This document shows positions 5,723-14,826 of a stretch of 32,916 bases of DNA, one piece after another. Source of the DNA: Dyella sp. SG609 (GTDB taxonomy: Bacteria; Pseudomonadota; Gammaproteobacteria; Xanthomonadales; Rhodanobacteraceae). The notes below the pieces were generated by a model. It made no database searches and had not been told where the DNA came from. It worked only from the letters and a program-made list of their open reading frames with translations. The stretch lies in NCBI RefSeq assembly GCF_012275375.1, contig NZ_JAAZQJ010000019.1, positions 1-32,916 on the forward strand, in the 5' to 3' direction. The position numbers and the translations under genes are program-made. Positions within the stretch are counted from its first letter, which is position 1; the number at the start of each line of letters is the position of its first letter.

Positions 5723-7885
5723 TCAAAACTTGCCGTAATAGCCTTCCTTCAAGGCATCAAATAGGTTTGCGGCGGTGTGCAGCTCCCCGTCGTATTCCAC
5801 TTCTTCGTTGCCTTTCAGTTCGATAACGCTACCGTCTTCCAATTCGAAGCGGTAGAGGGTGCTCTCAAGATCGGCTTCCTTCACCAGCACGCCCTGGAAC
5901 GCGGCGGGGTTGAAACGGAAGGTGGTGCAGCCCTTGAGGCCCTGTTTATAGGCGTAGAAGTAGATGTCCTTGAAATCTTCGTACGGATAGTCCGTGGGCA
6001 CGTTCGCGGTCTTGGAGATCGAGGAATCGATCCATTTCTGCGAGGCGGCCTGGATATCCACGTGCTCTTTGGGCGAGATGTCGTCGGCGGACACGAAATA
6101 TTCCGGCAGCTTGGACTGCGGATCGTCGCTGAACGGCATGGCGGCGGCATTGATGAGGCCGCGGTAGGCGAGCAGCTCGTAGCTGTACACCTCGACCTTT
6201 TCCTTGGTCTTGCGGCCTTCGCGGATCACGTTGCGCGAATAGTGGTGGGCGAAGCTCGGTTCGATGCCGTTGCTGGCGTTGTTGGCCAGCGACAGCGAGA
6301 TGGTGCCGGTGGGCGCGATCGAGCTGTGGTGGGTGAAGCGGGCGCCGACTTCGGCGAGCTCAGCCACCAGGTTCGGCGCCACCGAGGCCACGCGCTGCAT
6401 GTAGCGGCTGTACTTGGCGTGCAGCACGCGGCCGGGGATGGCGTCGCCCACCTTCCAGCCGTCGGCGGCCATTTCCGGGCGCTTGCGCAGCATGTCGCCG
6501 GTGACGGTGAACTCCTGCGCCAGGATCGGGGCCGGGCCCTTTTCCTTGGCCAGGTCCAGCGCCACTTCCCAGCCGGCCACGGCCATCTCGCGCGAGACGT
6601 CCTCGGTGAAGGCCACCGCGTCGGCGTTGCCGTAGCGCATCTTCAGCATGGTGATGGTGCTGCCCAGACCCAGGAAGCCCATGCCGTGGCGGCGCTTGGA
6701 CAGGATCTCGTTGCGCTGCTGCTGCAGCGGCAGGCCGTTGATCTCCACCACGTTGTCGAGCATGCGGGTGAATACCTTCACCACTTCGCGGTATTCGTCC
6801 CAGTCGAAGCGGGCCTTGGGGCCGAAGGGGTCGCGCACGAAGGTGGTGAGGTTGATCGAGCCCAGCAGGCAGGAGCCGTACGGCGGCAGGGGCTGCTCGC
6901 CGCAGGGGTTGGTGGCGCGGATGTGCTCGCACCACCAGTTGTTGTTCATCTCGTTGACCTTGTCGATCAGGATAAACCCCGGCTCGGCGTAGTCGTACGT
7001 CGAGACCATGATCATGTCCCACAGATGGCGGGCGCGGATGTGGCCGTAGATCTTGCAGGCGACCAGGCCGTCCTCGCGGGACACGTAGTTCTGGTGGGTG
7101 GGCCACTCGCGCCACACCACCTTGGCCGGGTCGGTCAGGTCGATCTCGTCCTGTTCCTTCACGTGCACCGGGAAGACCATCGGCCAGTCCTGGTCGTGCT
7201 CCACCGCCTGCATGAAGCCGTCGGTGATCAGCAGGCTCAGGTTGAACTGGCGCAGGCGGCCGTCCTCGCGCTTGGCGCGGATGAATTCCTTGACGTCCGG
7301 ATGGCTCACGTCGAACGTGCCCATCTGCGCGCCGCGGCGGCCGCCGGCGGACGACACCGTGAAGCACATCTTGTCGTAGATATCCATGAAGGACAGCGGG
7401 CCGCTGGTGTAGGCGCCGGCGCCCGACACGTAGGCGCCGCGCGGGCGCAGCGTGCTGAACTCGTAGCCGATGCCGCAGCCGGCCTTCAGGGTGAGACCCG
7501 CTTCGTGCACCTTCTCCAGGATGTCGTCCATGGAGTCAGTGATGGTGCCCGACACGGTGCAGTTGATGGTGGAGGTGGCGGGCTTGTGCTCCAGCGCGCC
7601 GGCGTTGGAGGTGATGCGGCCGGCGGGAATCGCACCGCGGCGCAGCGCCCACAGGAAGCGCTCGAACCAGTGCTGGCGCAGCTCCGGCGTGGCTTCCACT
7701 TCGGACAGCGCGCGCGCGACGCGCTGGTAGGTTTCGTCGACGCTGCCGTCGACCGGATCGCCCGACTTGGCTTTCAGGCGGTATTTCTTGTCCCAGATAT
7801 CGTAGGACGCTGGCTGCAGCGGAATCATGGCGACGCCGTCTCGATTGATTTCCGCACCCACAGCTGGTGCACGCACAGTGCTCAT
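5723..7885 (-). CDS. nrdJa: Adenosylcobalamin-dependent (class II) ribonucleotide reductase, catalytic half
   Basis: The protein has 720 residues from ATG 7885 (AGGAAG upstream); an upstream in-frame start at 7915 was rejected. It reduces ribonucleotides to deoxyribonucleotides using coenzyme B12 to make the thiyl radical, independent of oxygen. Visible motifs are the first redox cysteine in STINCTVSG (Cys109), CGIGYEFS (137-144), the radical-site loop NPCGEQ (326-331), and the substrate-binding SIAPTGTISLSLANNASNGIEP. The C-terminus is a small acidic domain (FELEDGSVIELKGNEEVEYDG) without a CxxC tail, because that function sits in NrdJb. The pair forms the split enzyme described in Pseudomonas. 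A NrdR-box candidate lies about 180 nt upstream. I saw no cobalamin riboswitch. Confidence 0.95.
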   Translation of the reverse strand: MSTVRAPAVGAEINRDGVAMIPLQPASYDIWDKKYRLKAKSGDPVDGSVDETYQRVARALSEVEATPELRQHWFERFLWALRRGAIPAGRITSNAGALEHKPATSTINCTVSGTITDSMDDILEKVHEAGLTLKAGCGIGYEFSTLRPRGAYVSGAGAYTSGPLSFMDIYDKMCFTVSSAGGRRGAQMGTFDVSHPDVKEFIRAKREDGRLRQFNLSLLITDGFMQAVEHDQDWPMVFPVHVKEQDEIDLTDPAKVVWREWPTHQNYVSREDGLVACKIYGHIRARHLWDMIMVSTYDYAEPGFILIDKVNEMNNNWWCEHIRATNPCGEQPLPPYGSCLLGSINLTTFVRDPFGPKARFDWDEYREVVKVFTRMLDNVVEINGLPLQQQRNEILSKRRHGMGFLGLGSTITMLKMRYGNADAVAFTEDVSREMAVAGWEVALDLAKEKGPAPILAQEFTVTGDMLRKRPEMAADGWKVGDAIPGRVLHAKYSRYMQRVASVAPNLVAELAEVGARFTHHSSIAPTGTISLSLANNASNGIEPSFAHHYSRNVIREGRKTKEKVEVYSYELLAYRGLINAAAMPFSDDPQSKLPEYFVSADDISPKEHVDIQAASQKWIDSSISKTANVPTDYPYEDFKDIYFYAYKQGLKGCTTFRFNPAAFQGVLVKEADLESTLYRFELEDGSVIELKGNEEVEYDGELHTAANLFDALKEGYYGKF

Positions 7886-8035
7886 CGGCTTCCTGACCTC
7901 CCGGTTTGGCCTCACGGCCCCGTTGTTTTTTCTTAGTCTGGTTTGGACCGTCCGCGCGTACGTCGCTGTGTGCGAGGCCGTGCCTGGCGTCCCCCTGCCG
8001 ACTCTGCGACAACTCCCCCTAGAGCTGTCACTTTG

Positions 8036-8051
8036 GCACCAGCATTAGTTG
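8036..8051. promoter_or_regulatory. Degenerate second NrdR box (candidate)
   Basis: GCACCAGCATTAGTTG keeps only about half of the 16-bp NrdR consensus but has the flanking CAC and GTT halves. It begins exactly 32 nt from the better box, the usual one-site spacing of paired NrdR boxes (about three helical turns). Confidence 0.4.
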
Positions 8052-8067
8052 GAGCGCCGGCGCCTAT

Positions 8068-8083
8068 ACACAAGATGTTGTGG
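8068..8083. promoter_or_regulatory. NrdR box upstream of nrdJa
   Basis: ACACAAGATGTTGTGG matches about 13 of 16 positions of the NrdR consensus (ACACwATATATwGTGT-like) and is a near palindrome. NrdR is the widespread repressor of ribonucleotide reductase genes. Its location in the leader of nrdJa fits direct repression by dATP/ATP-bound NrdR. The stretch 7886-8035 between nrdJa and the boxes holds no gene. Confidence 0.65.
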
Positions 8084-8151
8084 TGCGAACGGAGGTGCAA
8101 GTTACCCCTGGGATCGTCCGATGTCAAAGATTTTTGCGCGCGATCACGTTC

Positions 8152-8179
8152 GGAACTGTCAGCGTTGAGTTACGTCGAA
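8152..8179 (+). promoter_or_regulatory. Candidate sigma-E promoter for the Do-type protease
   Basis: GGAACTG (8152-8158) followed by a 16-nt spacer and TCGAA (8175-8179) resembles the envelope-stress promoter GGAACTT-N15/16-TCTGA/TCAAA used by degP-type genes. It is on the correct strand, about 200 nt before the protease start. No other promoter was obvious in 8180-8380, where I see no gene. Confidence 0.5.
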
Positions 8180-8380
8180 GTGAGCGGCTTTCCGACGCGC
8201 GTGTCGGCGCTTAGCTGATGTGCGCGACAGGTATTTCGGAGGGCTCGGTAGGGCTTGTCTGAAGCCGCTGTCGTCCCGACAAAGTGGCCGTGCCGCGCGT
8301 CTTAAGATGCCGGCCGGCCGATCGACCAGAACCGCCGCGTCCGTCGCCGGATGCGCTCACTCGAAAGGGAGTCGTTTTCC

Positions 8381-9754
8381 ATGTCGCACCGCCGTATCCG
8401 TCCGCTCGCCGCCCTGTTCGCCGCCGTGCTCGGCCTGGCCGCGCCGCTGGCCAGCCAGGCTTCCCTGCCCGCTACCGTCGACGGCCAGCCGCTGCCCTCG
8501 CTGGCGCCGATGCTGGAGAAGGTGACGCCGGCGGTGGTGAACATCTCCACCAAGACGCGCGTGCAGGTGCGCGATCCCTTCTTCGACGACCCGGTGTTCC
8601 GCCAGTTCTTCGGCGTGCCTGGCACGCAGCGCGAGCGGGTGGCGCAAAGCCTGGGTTCGGGGGTGATCGTGGATGCGGCCAAGGGCTACATCCTCACCAA
8701 CAACCACGTGGTGGGCGGCGCGGACGACATCACGGTGAGCCTGCAGGACGGCCGCGACTTCAAGGGCAAGCTGATCGGCACCGACCCGGACACCGACGTG
8801 GCAGTGGTGCAGATCCAGGCCACCGGATTGCAGGCGCTGCCCATTGCCGATTCCTCGAAGCTGCGCGTAGGCGATTTCGTGGTGGCGGTAGGCGATCCCT
8901 TCGGGCTCAGCCAGTCGGTGACGTCGGGCATCGTGTCGGCGCTGGGGCGTTCGGGCTTAGGGGGAACCGGCTACCAGAACTTCATCCAGACCGATGCCTC
9001 GATCAACCCCGGCAACTCCGGCGGCGCGCTGGTGAATCTGCGCGGCGAGCTGGTGGGCATCAACACCATGATTTTCTCGCCCTCCGGCGGCAACGTGGGC
9101 ATCGGCTTCGCCATTCCCACCAATCTCGGCCGCGACGTGATGGAGCAGCTGATCGCGCACGGCAAGGTGAGCCGCGGCAACCTCGGCATCGAGACCCAGG
9201 ACATCACCCCGCGCATCGCCCAGGTGCTGGGCCTGAAGAACGCCAGCGGCGCGGTGGTGACGCGAGTGAGCGCGGGCTCCGCCGCGGACGGCGCCGACAT
9301 CGAGACCGGCGACGTGATCACCGCCATCGACGGCAAGCCGCTGCGCAACTCGCAGGAACTGCGCAACGCCGAGGGCCTGCTGCCGGTGGGCAGCACGGTG
9401 AAGCTGACGGTGCAGCGCAATGGCGCCAACCGCGAAGTGACCGCGAAGCTGACGCCGGAGAAGCTGGCGACGGTGGATGGGGCGGCGCTGGATCCGCGCC
9501 TGGCCGGGGTGACGTTCAGCGATCTGCCGCAGAGCCTGCGCAGCCAGGGCGTGGCTGGCGTGGCGGTGCAGAGCGTGAAGCCGGGGAGCCGGGCGGCGCT
9601 GGCCGGGCTGGGTGTAAGCGACGTGGTGATCGGCGTGGGGAATGCGCGGATTCCGAATCTGGCGACGTTGAAGCGGCTGGCCGGGGTGAAGCCGCGGCAA
9701 TTGGTGCTGGTGGTGTCGGGGGATGAGGGTGTGCGGTACGTCGATGTGCGTTGA
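8381..9754 (+). CDS. degQ: Periplasmic Do/DegQ-type serine protease (HtrA family)
   Basis: The protein has 457 residues from ATG 8381 (GAAAGGGAG upstream; 10-residue longer start rejected). A signal peptide MSHRRIRPLAALFAAVLGLA ends after ASQA at about residue 27. The trypsin-like domain has the triad His109 (TNNHV), Asp139 (DTDVAVV) and Ser213 (INPGNSGGAL), and a PVFRQFFG loop of the LA type. Two PDZ domains follow (GNLGIETQDITPRIAQ; GVAVQSVKPGSRAALAGLG). It degrades and refolds damaged periplasmic proteins and in this lineage is called DegP/DegQ/MucD interchangeably; which ortholog it is cannot be told from sequence alone. A sigma-E-like promoter lies upstream, as expected for an envelope-stress gene. 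It is monocistronic: a repeat and a new promoter follow. Confidence 0.9.
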   Translation: MSHRRIRPLAALFAAVLGLAAPLASQASLPATVDGQPLPSLAPMLEKVTPAVVNISTKTRVQVRDPFFDDPVFRQFFGVPGTQRERVAQSLGSGVIVDAAKGYILTNNHVVGGADDITVSLQDGRDFKGKLIGTDPDTDVAVVQIQATGLQALPIADSSKLRVGDFVVAVGDPFGLSQSVTSGIVSALGRSGLGGTGYQNFIQTDASINPGNSGGALVNLRGELVGINTMIFSPSGGNVGIGFAIPTNLGRDVMEQLIAHGKVSRGNLGIETQDITPRIAQVLGLKNASGAVVTRVSAGSAADGADIETGDVITAIDGKPLRNSQELRNAEGLLPVGSTVKLTVQRNGANREVTAKLTPEKLATVDGAALDPRLAGVTFSDLPQSLRSQGVAGVAVQSVKPGSRAALAGLGVSDVVIGVGNARIPNLATLKRLAGVKPRQLVLVVSGDEGVRYVDVR

Positions 9755-9779
9755 TGCTGCATCCGACCCAGCGAGCGGC

Positions 9780-9856
9780 GTAGGTTGGGGTGAGCCGATA
9801 GGCGAACCCCAACGTTGCGAGCTGTTGGGGTTCGCCTTTGGCTCACCCCAACCTAC
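9780..9856. repeat. Dispersed palindromic repeat family 1, inverted pair
   Basis: GTAGGTTGGGGTGAGCC and a near-perfect reverse copy (GGCTCACCCCAACCTAC) enclose GGCGAACCCCAAC and its inverse, so the 77 bases fold into one long stem. Related copies occur at 14163-14252 and 17409-17445. It lies just after the protease gene and may act as a transcript 3' end. The rest of 9755-10106 holds no gene. Confidence 0.85.
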
Positions 9857-9994
9857 GGGCGCTGAACGGGATCCGCGTCGCAAAACCCCCTGATATCCAC
9901 CCCTCCCGTCAGCCCCCATTTCATTTTCTTGCCCCACGATGGCAGGCGAGGGAGTTTCCGGGCGTTTTTTCTGACCCCGAGCGCATTGATTCGC

Positions 9995-10023
9995 TTGATT
10001 GTTCTCAAGCAGCCGGATGAAAT
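9995..10023 (+). promoter_or_regulatory. Candidate sigma-70 promoter of the PstS-LysM gene
   Basis: TTGATT and TGAAAT (each four of six matches) are separated by 17 nt, about 85 nt before the start codon at 10107. Confidence 0.4.
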
Positions 10024-10106
10024 ACCGCAGCTTTGTCCGACGCATGCGCGCCATGACGGCAGTACGCGGTCCCATCTCCAGTCGAACCCCGGGGTTTCCC
10101 ATACCT

Positions 10107-11354
10107 ATGTCTTTCCGTCTCGCACGCATCCTTTCCGTCGCGCTGCTCAGCGTTGCCGCCGCCTCCGCGGCGCAGGCCGCGCCCAAAGCCAAGACTTCCA
10201 AGAAACCGGCCCAGCCGGCCGCTCCCACGCTGGTCTGGCGCGGCGACCAGGCGACGGCGCGCGGTCTGGTTACCGACGTGGCCAAGGCCTACGAAAAGGC
10301 CGGCAAGGGCAAGATCGAGGTGCAGCCGTTCAACACGGTCTCGGGCCTGGACGCAGTAGCCAAGGGCACCGCCGATTTCGCCGGTTCCGCGCGCGGTCCG
10401 GACGGTACGGCCGAGAGCAGCCTGGTGTTCACGCCGGTGGCGTGGGATGCGCTGGTGATGATCACCTACCCGTCCAACCCGGTGAACAGCCTGACCCTGA
10501 GCCAGGTGCATGACATCTACTACGGCAAGATCACCAACTGGAAGGACGTCGGCGGCAACGATCAAGAGATCGACCTCTACGCCGTGGCCAGCCCCGGCGA
10601 CGGCGTGGAATACAGCCTGCGCAAGCTGCTGTTCGGCCGCGGCAATCAGCCGGTGGCGGCGCCGCGCCTGTACGTGAACACCATGAAGCTGGAAGAGGCG
10701 GTGACGCTGGATCCGAAGGCGCTGGGCGTGACCACGCTGGCCGGCGTCAGCGGCAACCGCAAGGTGAAGACGATCAACATCAACGGCACCCCGCCGAGCC
10801 CGGCCACGGTGAAGGACGGCAGCTATCCGCTGTTCATCCCGGTCTACCTGATCACCAGCGACAACAGCCCGAAGGTGGCGCAGCTGAAGGTGTTCATGGA
10901 CTTCCTGGGCACCGACGCCGCACGTGACGTGGCCCGCAAGCACGACCTGGTGCCGTACGACGAGGCGCCGGCGCTGGCCGAGCTGGACGTGTCGCGCCGC
11001 GCCAAGATCCTGGCCGAAGTGGGCGCCCGCCCGGTGTCGAACGAGCCGGCCGCGACGCCGACGCCGGTGGCCGCGCCGGGTGCGATGTACGCCTCGCGCG
11101 TGGCGACCTCGCCGACCTCCGAGCTGACCCAGCAGTCCAAGCAGGACCTGCAGGCGCGCAACGACGCCAGCGCCGAGAAGAAGGCCGAAGCCGTGGCCGC
11201 CGCCACCGGCGACAAGACCTACATCGTGGCCAAGGGCGACACGCTGTCGTTGATCGCCAAGAAGAATTCGGTGACCGTCGCCGACCTGCGCAGCTGGAAC
11301 GATCTGAAGAACGACAACGTGAAGATCGGCCAGGTGCTGAAGCTGGGCCTCTGA
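10107..11354 (+). CDS. PstS-like periplasmic substrate-binding protein fused to a LysM domain
   Basis: The protein has 415 residues from ATG 10107. This start gives a clean signal peptide (MSFRLARILSVALLSVAAAS, cut near AQA); an upstream start would add 36 residues. Shine-dalgarno is weak. Residues ~35-300 have the PBP-like fold of phosphate-binding PstS family proteins: GLDAVAKGTADFAGSARG (anion-binding-type loop), AWDALVMITYPSNPVNSLTLSQVHDIYYGKITNWKDVGG and YPLFIPVYLIT. A Pro/Ala-rich linker (~310-365) leads to a C-terminal LysM (TYIVAKGDTLSLIAKKNSVTV, 371-415), which binds peptidoglycan glycan strands. No ABC transporter genes are next to it. The combination suggests a cell-wall-anchored binding or sensing protein, not a transporter component; the ligand is unknown. 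Confidence 0.8.
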   Translation: MSFRLARILSVALLSVAAASAAQAAPKAKTSKKPAQPAAPTLVWRGDQATARGLVTDVAKAYEKAGKGKIEVQPFNTVSGLDAVAKGTADFAGSARGPDGTAESSLVFTPVAWDALVMITYPSNPVNSLTLSQVHDIYYGKITNWKDVGGNDQEIDLYAVASPGDGVEYSLRKLLFGRGNQPVAAPRLYVNTMKLEEAVTLDPKALGVTTLAGVSGNRKVKTININGTPPSPATVKDGSYPLFIPVYLITSDNSPKVAQLKVFMDFLGTDAARDVARKHDLVPYDEAPALAELDVSRRAKILAEVGARPVSNEPAATPTPVAAPGAMYASRVATSPTSELTQQSKQDLQARNDASAEKKAEAVAAATGDKTYIVAKGDTLSLIAKKNSVTVADLRSWNDLKNDNVKIGQVLKLGL

Positions 11355-11362
11355 CGCGCACC

Positions 11363-12064
11363 GTGCGCATCCGGGCCCTCACGCTCGACCTCGATGACAC
11401 GCTCTGGCCGGTACTCCCCGCGCTGGAGCGTGCCGACCAGGAGCTGGACGCCTACCTGCGCCAGCATTACCCCGACGTAGCGCGCGCCTGGCCCATTCCG
11501 GCCATGCGCGCCCTGCGCGCCCAGGTGGCGCAGGAACACCTGGAACTCGCCCACGACTTCACCGCTCAGCGCCACATCACCATGCAGCGCGCCTTTACCG
11601 CGTGCGGCATCGCGGAAGCGCCGCTGGACGTGCTGTGGGACATCTACTTCACCGCCCGCAACAGCGTGGAGCTCTACGCCGACAGCCTGCCGGCCCTGCA
11701 ACGCATCACCGCCACCTTCCCCGTCGCCAGCCTCACCAATGGCAACGCGGACCTCGACATGATCGGGATCCGCGCGCATTTCGCGCATCACATCTGTGCG
11801 CGGGATACCGGGATCGCCAAGCCCGATGCGCGGATTTTTTCCGCCGCCGCGGAACGTTTAGGGGTGGCGCCGGAGGAAATCCTGCATGTCGGGGACGATC
11901 CGGTGCTGGATGTGGCCGGGGCGCGCGAGGCTGGATTACGCACGGCTTGGATCAATCGTGAGCGCGTGGCGTGGCCGGAGGCGCTTGGGGCACCGCCGGA
12001 GTTGGATCTGGCCGATATGACGGCGCTGGCGGATTGGTTGGAGATGCAGAGCGCTGCGAAGTGA
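11363..12064 (+). CDS. HAD-family phosphatase (YigB-like)
   Basis: The protein has 233 residues starting at GTG 11363, 8 nt after the stop of the preceding gene, so the two are probably co-transcribed. HAD motifs are DLDDT (Asp9 and Asp11, nucleophile and acid/base), SLTNG (motif II), K in IAKPDARIF (motif III) and HVGDDPVLDVAGAREAG (motif IV). The cap is helical (residues 20-90), as in subfamily IA. It resembles YigB/YjjG-type phosphatases that act on FMN, 5-amino-6-ribitylaminouracil phosphate or nucleotides; the substrate cannot be fixed from sequence. The region after its stop is a repeat field, not a gene. Confidence 0.8.
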   Translation: MRIRALTLDLDDTLWPVLPALERADQELDAYLRQHYPDVARAWPIPAMRALRAQVAQEHLELAHDFTAQRHITMQRAFTACGIAEAPLDVLWDIYFTARNSVELYADSLPALQRITATFPVASLTNGNADLDMIGIRAHFAHHICARDTGIAKPDARIFSAAAERLGVAPEEILHVGDDPVLDVAGAREAGLRTAWINRERVAWPEALGAPPELDLADMTALADWLEMQSAAK

Positions 12065-12234
12065 AGCTCTTCTCCCCTCCGGGGAGTACGCGGGGAGCGC
12101 ACAGGGATGTGCGCGGCTTTGAGGAGCGAGGAAGATGCCGGCAGGCAGATGAGGGGGCGCTCTAGCGACGACGCTTCAACGAAGCGAAGAAAAGCTCTTG
12201 GCTTTCTCGACCCTCAGCTCATTGCTCCGCCCGG

Positions 12235-12271
12235 CCCCTCACCCCGACCCTCTCCCCGGAGGGGAGAGGGG
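12235..12271. repeat. Dispersed repeat family 2 (CCCTCACCCC...GGGGAGAGGG)
   Basis: A copy of the CCCTCACCCCGACCCTCTCC-CGGAGGGGAGAGGG element. Related copies lie at 16603-16640 and 16721-16756, forming an inverted pair there. Confidence 0.8.
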
Positions 12272-12429
12272 GATGTCGATTAACGCGAAAACCGAGCAAA
12301 GAGCACGCGGCGCAGCCGCGGCGTTCCGCTTGTGCGCTTTTGCTCTTGATCCACCGGGTCCCCTTGGCGCCGGCGGTGAGGGCTGGACGAAAAGGCCCCC
12401 GCAGGGGGGCGGGGACACGATGTCCCCGC

Positions 12430-12464
12430 CTTTTTGATCAGGGCAAGGATGCCCTGTCAAAAAG
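12430..12464. repeat. Hairpin with A/T-rich flanks
   Basis: CTTTTTGATCAGGGC and GCCCTGTCAAAAAG pair with one bulged base around AAGGAT; part of the repeat field. Confidence 0.7.
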
Positions 12465-12537
12465 CCCGGCCAGCCCTCACGGACCCGTAGGTGGCGTAGC
12501 CACCGGAGGGCGCCAAGCAGGGTGCCCTCTCTTTCTG

Positions 12538-12573
12538 GTTACTTTTTCTCTGGGCACGCAGAGAAAAAGTAAC
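12538..12573. repeat. Perfect 15-bp inverted repeat
   Basis: GTTACTTTTTCTCTG and CAGAGAAAAAGTAAC are exact reverse complements around the 6-nt loop GGCACG. I recall a very similar GTTACTTTTTCT-type hairpin, preceded by GGTGCCCTCTCTTTCTG-like sequence, as a recurrent element in Xanthomonadales genomes. Confidence 0.85.
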
Positions 12574-12657
12574 TCGCCCCGCGGCAGCGGGGCGAAACCC
12601 TCGCCAACGGCGAGACCCACAAACCTCACCACGACAACCAAGCCATACAGTGACTGG

Positions 12658-12677
12658 ATTCCGGCCTACGCCGGAAT
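12658..12677. repeat. Short palindrome ATTCCGGC-GCCGGAAT
   Basis: Eight-base arms around CTAC, followed by GACG. Such CCGGAATGACG palindromes are frequent in beta- and gammaproteobacteria; only one copy is in this window. Confidence 0.6.
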
Positions 12678-12778
12678 GACGGCTAGGAAGTGGCGACGCA
12701 GTCGCCCAACCACCCAAAAGCGCGCATCATTGCGCGCCACGCCAAGCAAGCCGCGCCCCCGCGCGGCGATGGAGTCCC

Positions 12779-14158
<1,380 letters not shown>

Positions 14159-14162
14159 CCCG

Positions 14163-14252
14163 CAGGTTGGAGTGAGCCGCAGGCGAACTCCAACGTCGCG
14201 CATCGGCAGGCGGCCGTATGCGTTGGGGTTCGCTGCGCTCACCCCAACCTAC
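14163..14252. repeat. Dispersed repeat family 1, second inverted pair
   Basis: CAGGTTGGAGTGAGCCGCAGG at the left and GGGGTTCGC-GCTCACCCCAACCTAC at the right form a large inverted pair, 5 nt after the aminopeptidase stop. The right arm overlaps the 3' end of the minus-strand DUF559 gene and supplies its last codons (Arg-Leu-Gly) and TGA stop. Confidence 0.85.
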
Positions 14253-14604
14253 ACCGGAAGCCGTGGACATCGCGGCCCAACTCGTGGGCGATGTCGGCCA
14301 GCACGCGCTGCAGACGCAGCAGCACGTCGTCGCTGCGGAAGCGGCGCAGGCGGTAGCCCTTGCCTTCGAGGGTGCGGGTACGCGCGCAGTGGTAGCACGG
14401 CGCGGCCTGCACGCGGCCGTCGTCGATCTCGACGATCAGCCGCGCCGGCACGCAGACCATGTCGACCAGATAACCGGCGATCAGATGGTGGCGGCGGAAG
14501 CGGTAGCGGACGGTGTCCTCGCCCTGCAGCGCCAGCCACAGGCGGCGCTCGGCCTGGACGCATTGCTGGCGTTGCTGGTCGGCCTGGCGGCGGAGGTGGT
14601 GCAT
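14239..14604 (-). CDS. DUF559 (Vsr-like endonuclease fold) protein
   Basis: The protein has 121 residues from ATG 14604 (AGGAG 6 nt upstream); longer frames to 14757 were rejected as Pro/Arg-rich. The core matches DUF559 proteins: AERRLWLALQGEDTVRYRFRR, then LIAGYLVDMVCVPARLIVEIDDGRV with Asp/Glu/Asp in the PD-(D/E)XK-like positions, and TLEGKGYRLRRFRSDDVL. Most family members have an L-D-G-G-Q-H motif; here it is I-D-D-G-R-V, so activity may be altered. The fold is that of very-short-patch repair endonucleases, but the role of DUF559 proteins is not established. The C-terminus is formed by a repeat copy. It is divergent from the M1 peptidase gene. Confidence 0.8.
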   Translation of the reverse strand: MHHLRRQADQQRQQCVQAERRLWLALQGEDTVRYRFRRHHLIAGYLVDMVCVPARLIVEIDDGRVQAAPCYHCARTRTLEGKGYRLRRFRSDDVLLRLQRVLADIAHELGRDVHGFRCRLG

Positions 14605-14826
14605 GGGGCGCTCCTGGCGATCGGGGGAAGCACAGTGGGCGCCTGCGCCCCCTGCCCCGGCCATCGGGCGCCGCCGCGCCGCGCGGTCGGCCCGCGTCGC
14701 CGCCGCAGGGCAGGTTCCAGCGACATCGTGTAGGCCGACGCCAGTGCCAGCCGGCATGACCTTCGGCGATGTTGCCTAGGACACTTCACTGCCATGCTTA
14801 GTACTTCACTCACCGGGAGCCTCCCC

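Larger units (their letters stand above)
12065..12778. other. Gene-free, repeat-dense spacer (about 700 bases)
   Basis: No convincing gene is present on either strand; open frames here are Arg/Pro-rich and cross palindromes. The stretch is an assembly of palindromes: a GGGGAGAGGG element (12235-12271), GCGGGGACACGATGTCCCCGC, CTTTTTGATCAGGGC with its inverse, a perfect 15-bp inverted repeat (12538-12573), GCCCCGCGGCAGCGGGGC and ATTCCGGC-GCCGGAAT. It separates the HAD gene from the aminopeptidase gene. Confidence 0.7.

Noticed and set aside
5777-7936. Very long plus-strand open frames opposite nrdJa, prc and mrdA
   Set aside because: High GC makes long antisense frames; they lack motifs, start sites and sensible composition, while the minus strand encodes well-known enzymes.
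7886-8380. Cobalamin riboswitch before the B12-dependent reductase
   Set aside because: No B12-box-like segment or matching fold was recognised; only NrdR-like sites and a promoter candidate were found.
10107-11354. A pst phosphate-transport operon
   Set aside because: Only the binding-protein-like gene is present; neighbours are a protease and a HAD phosphatase.
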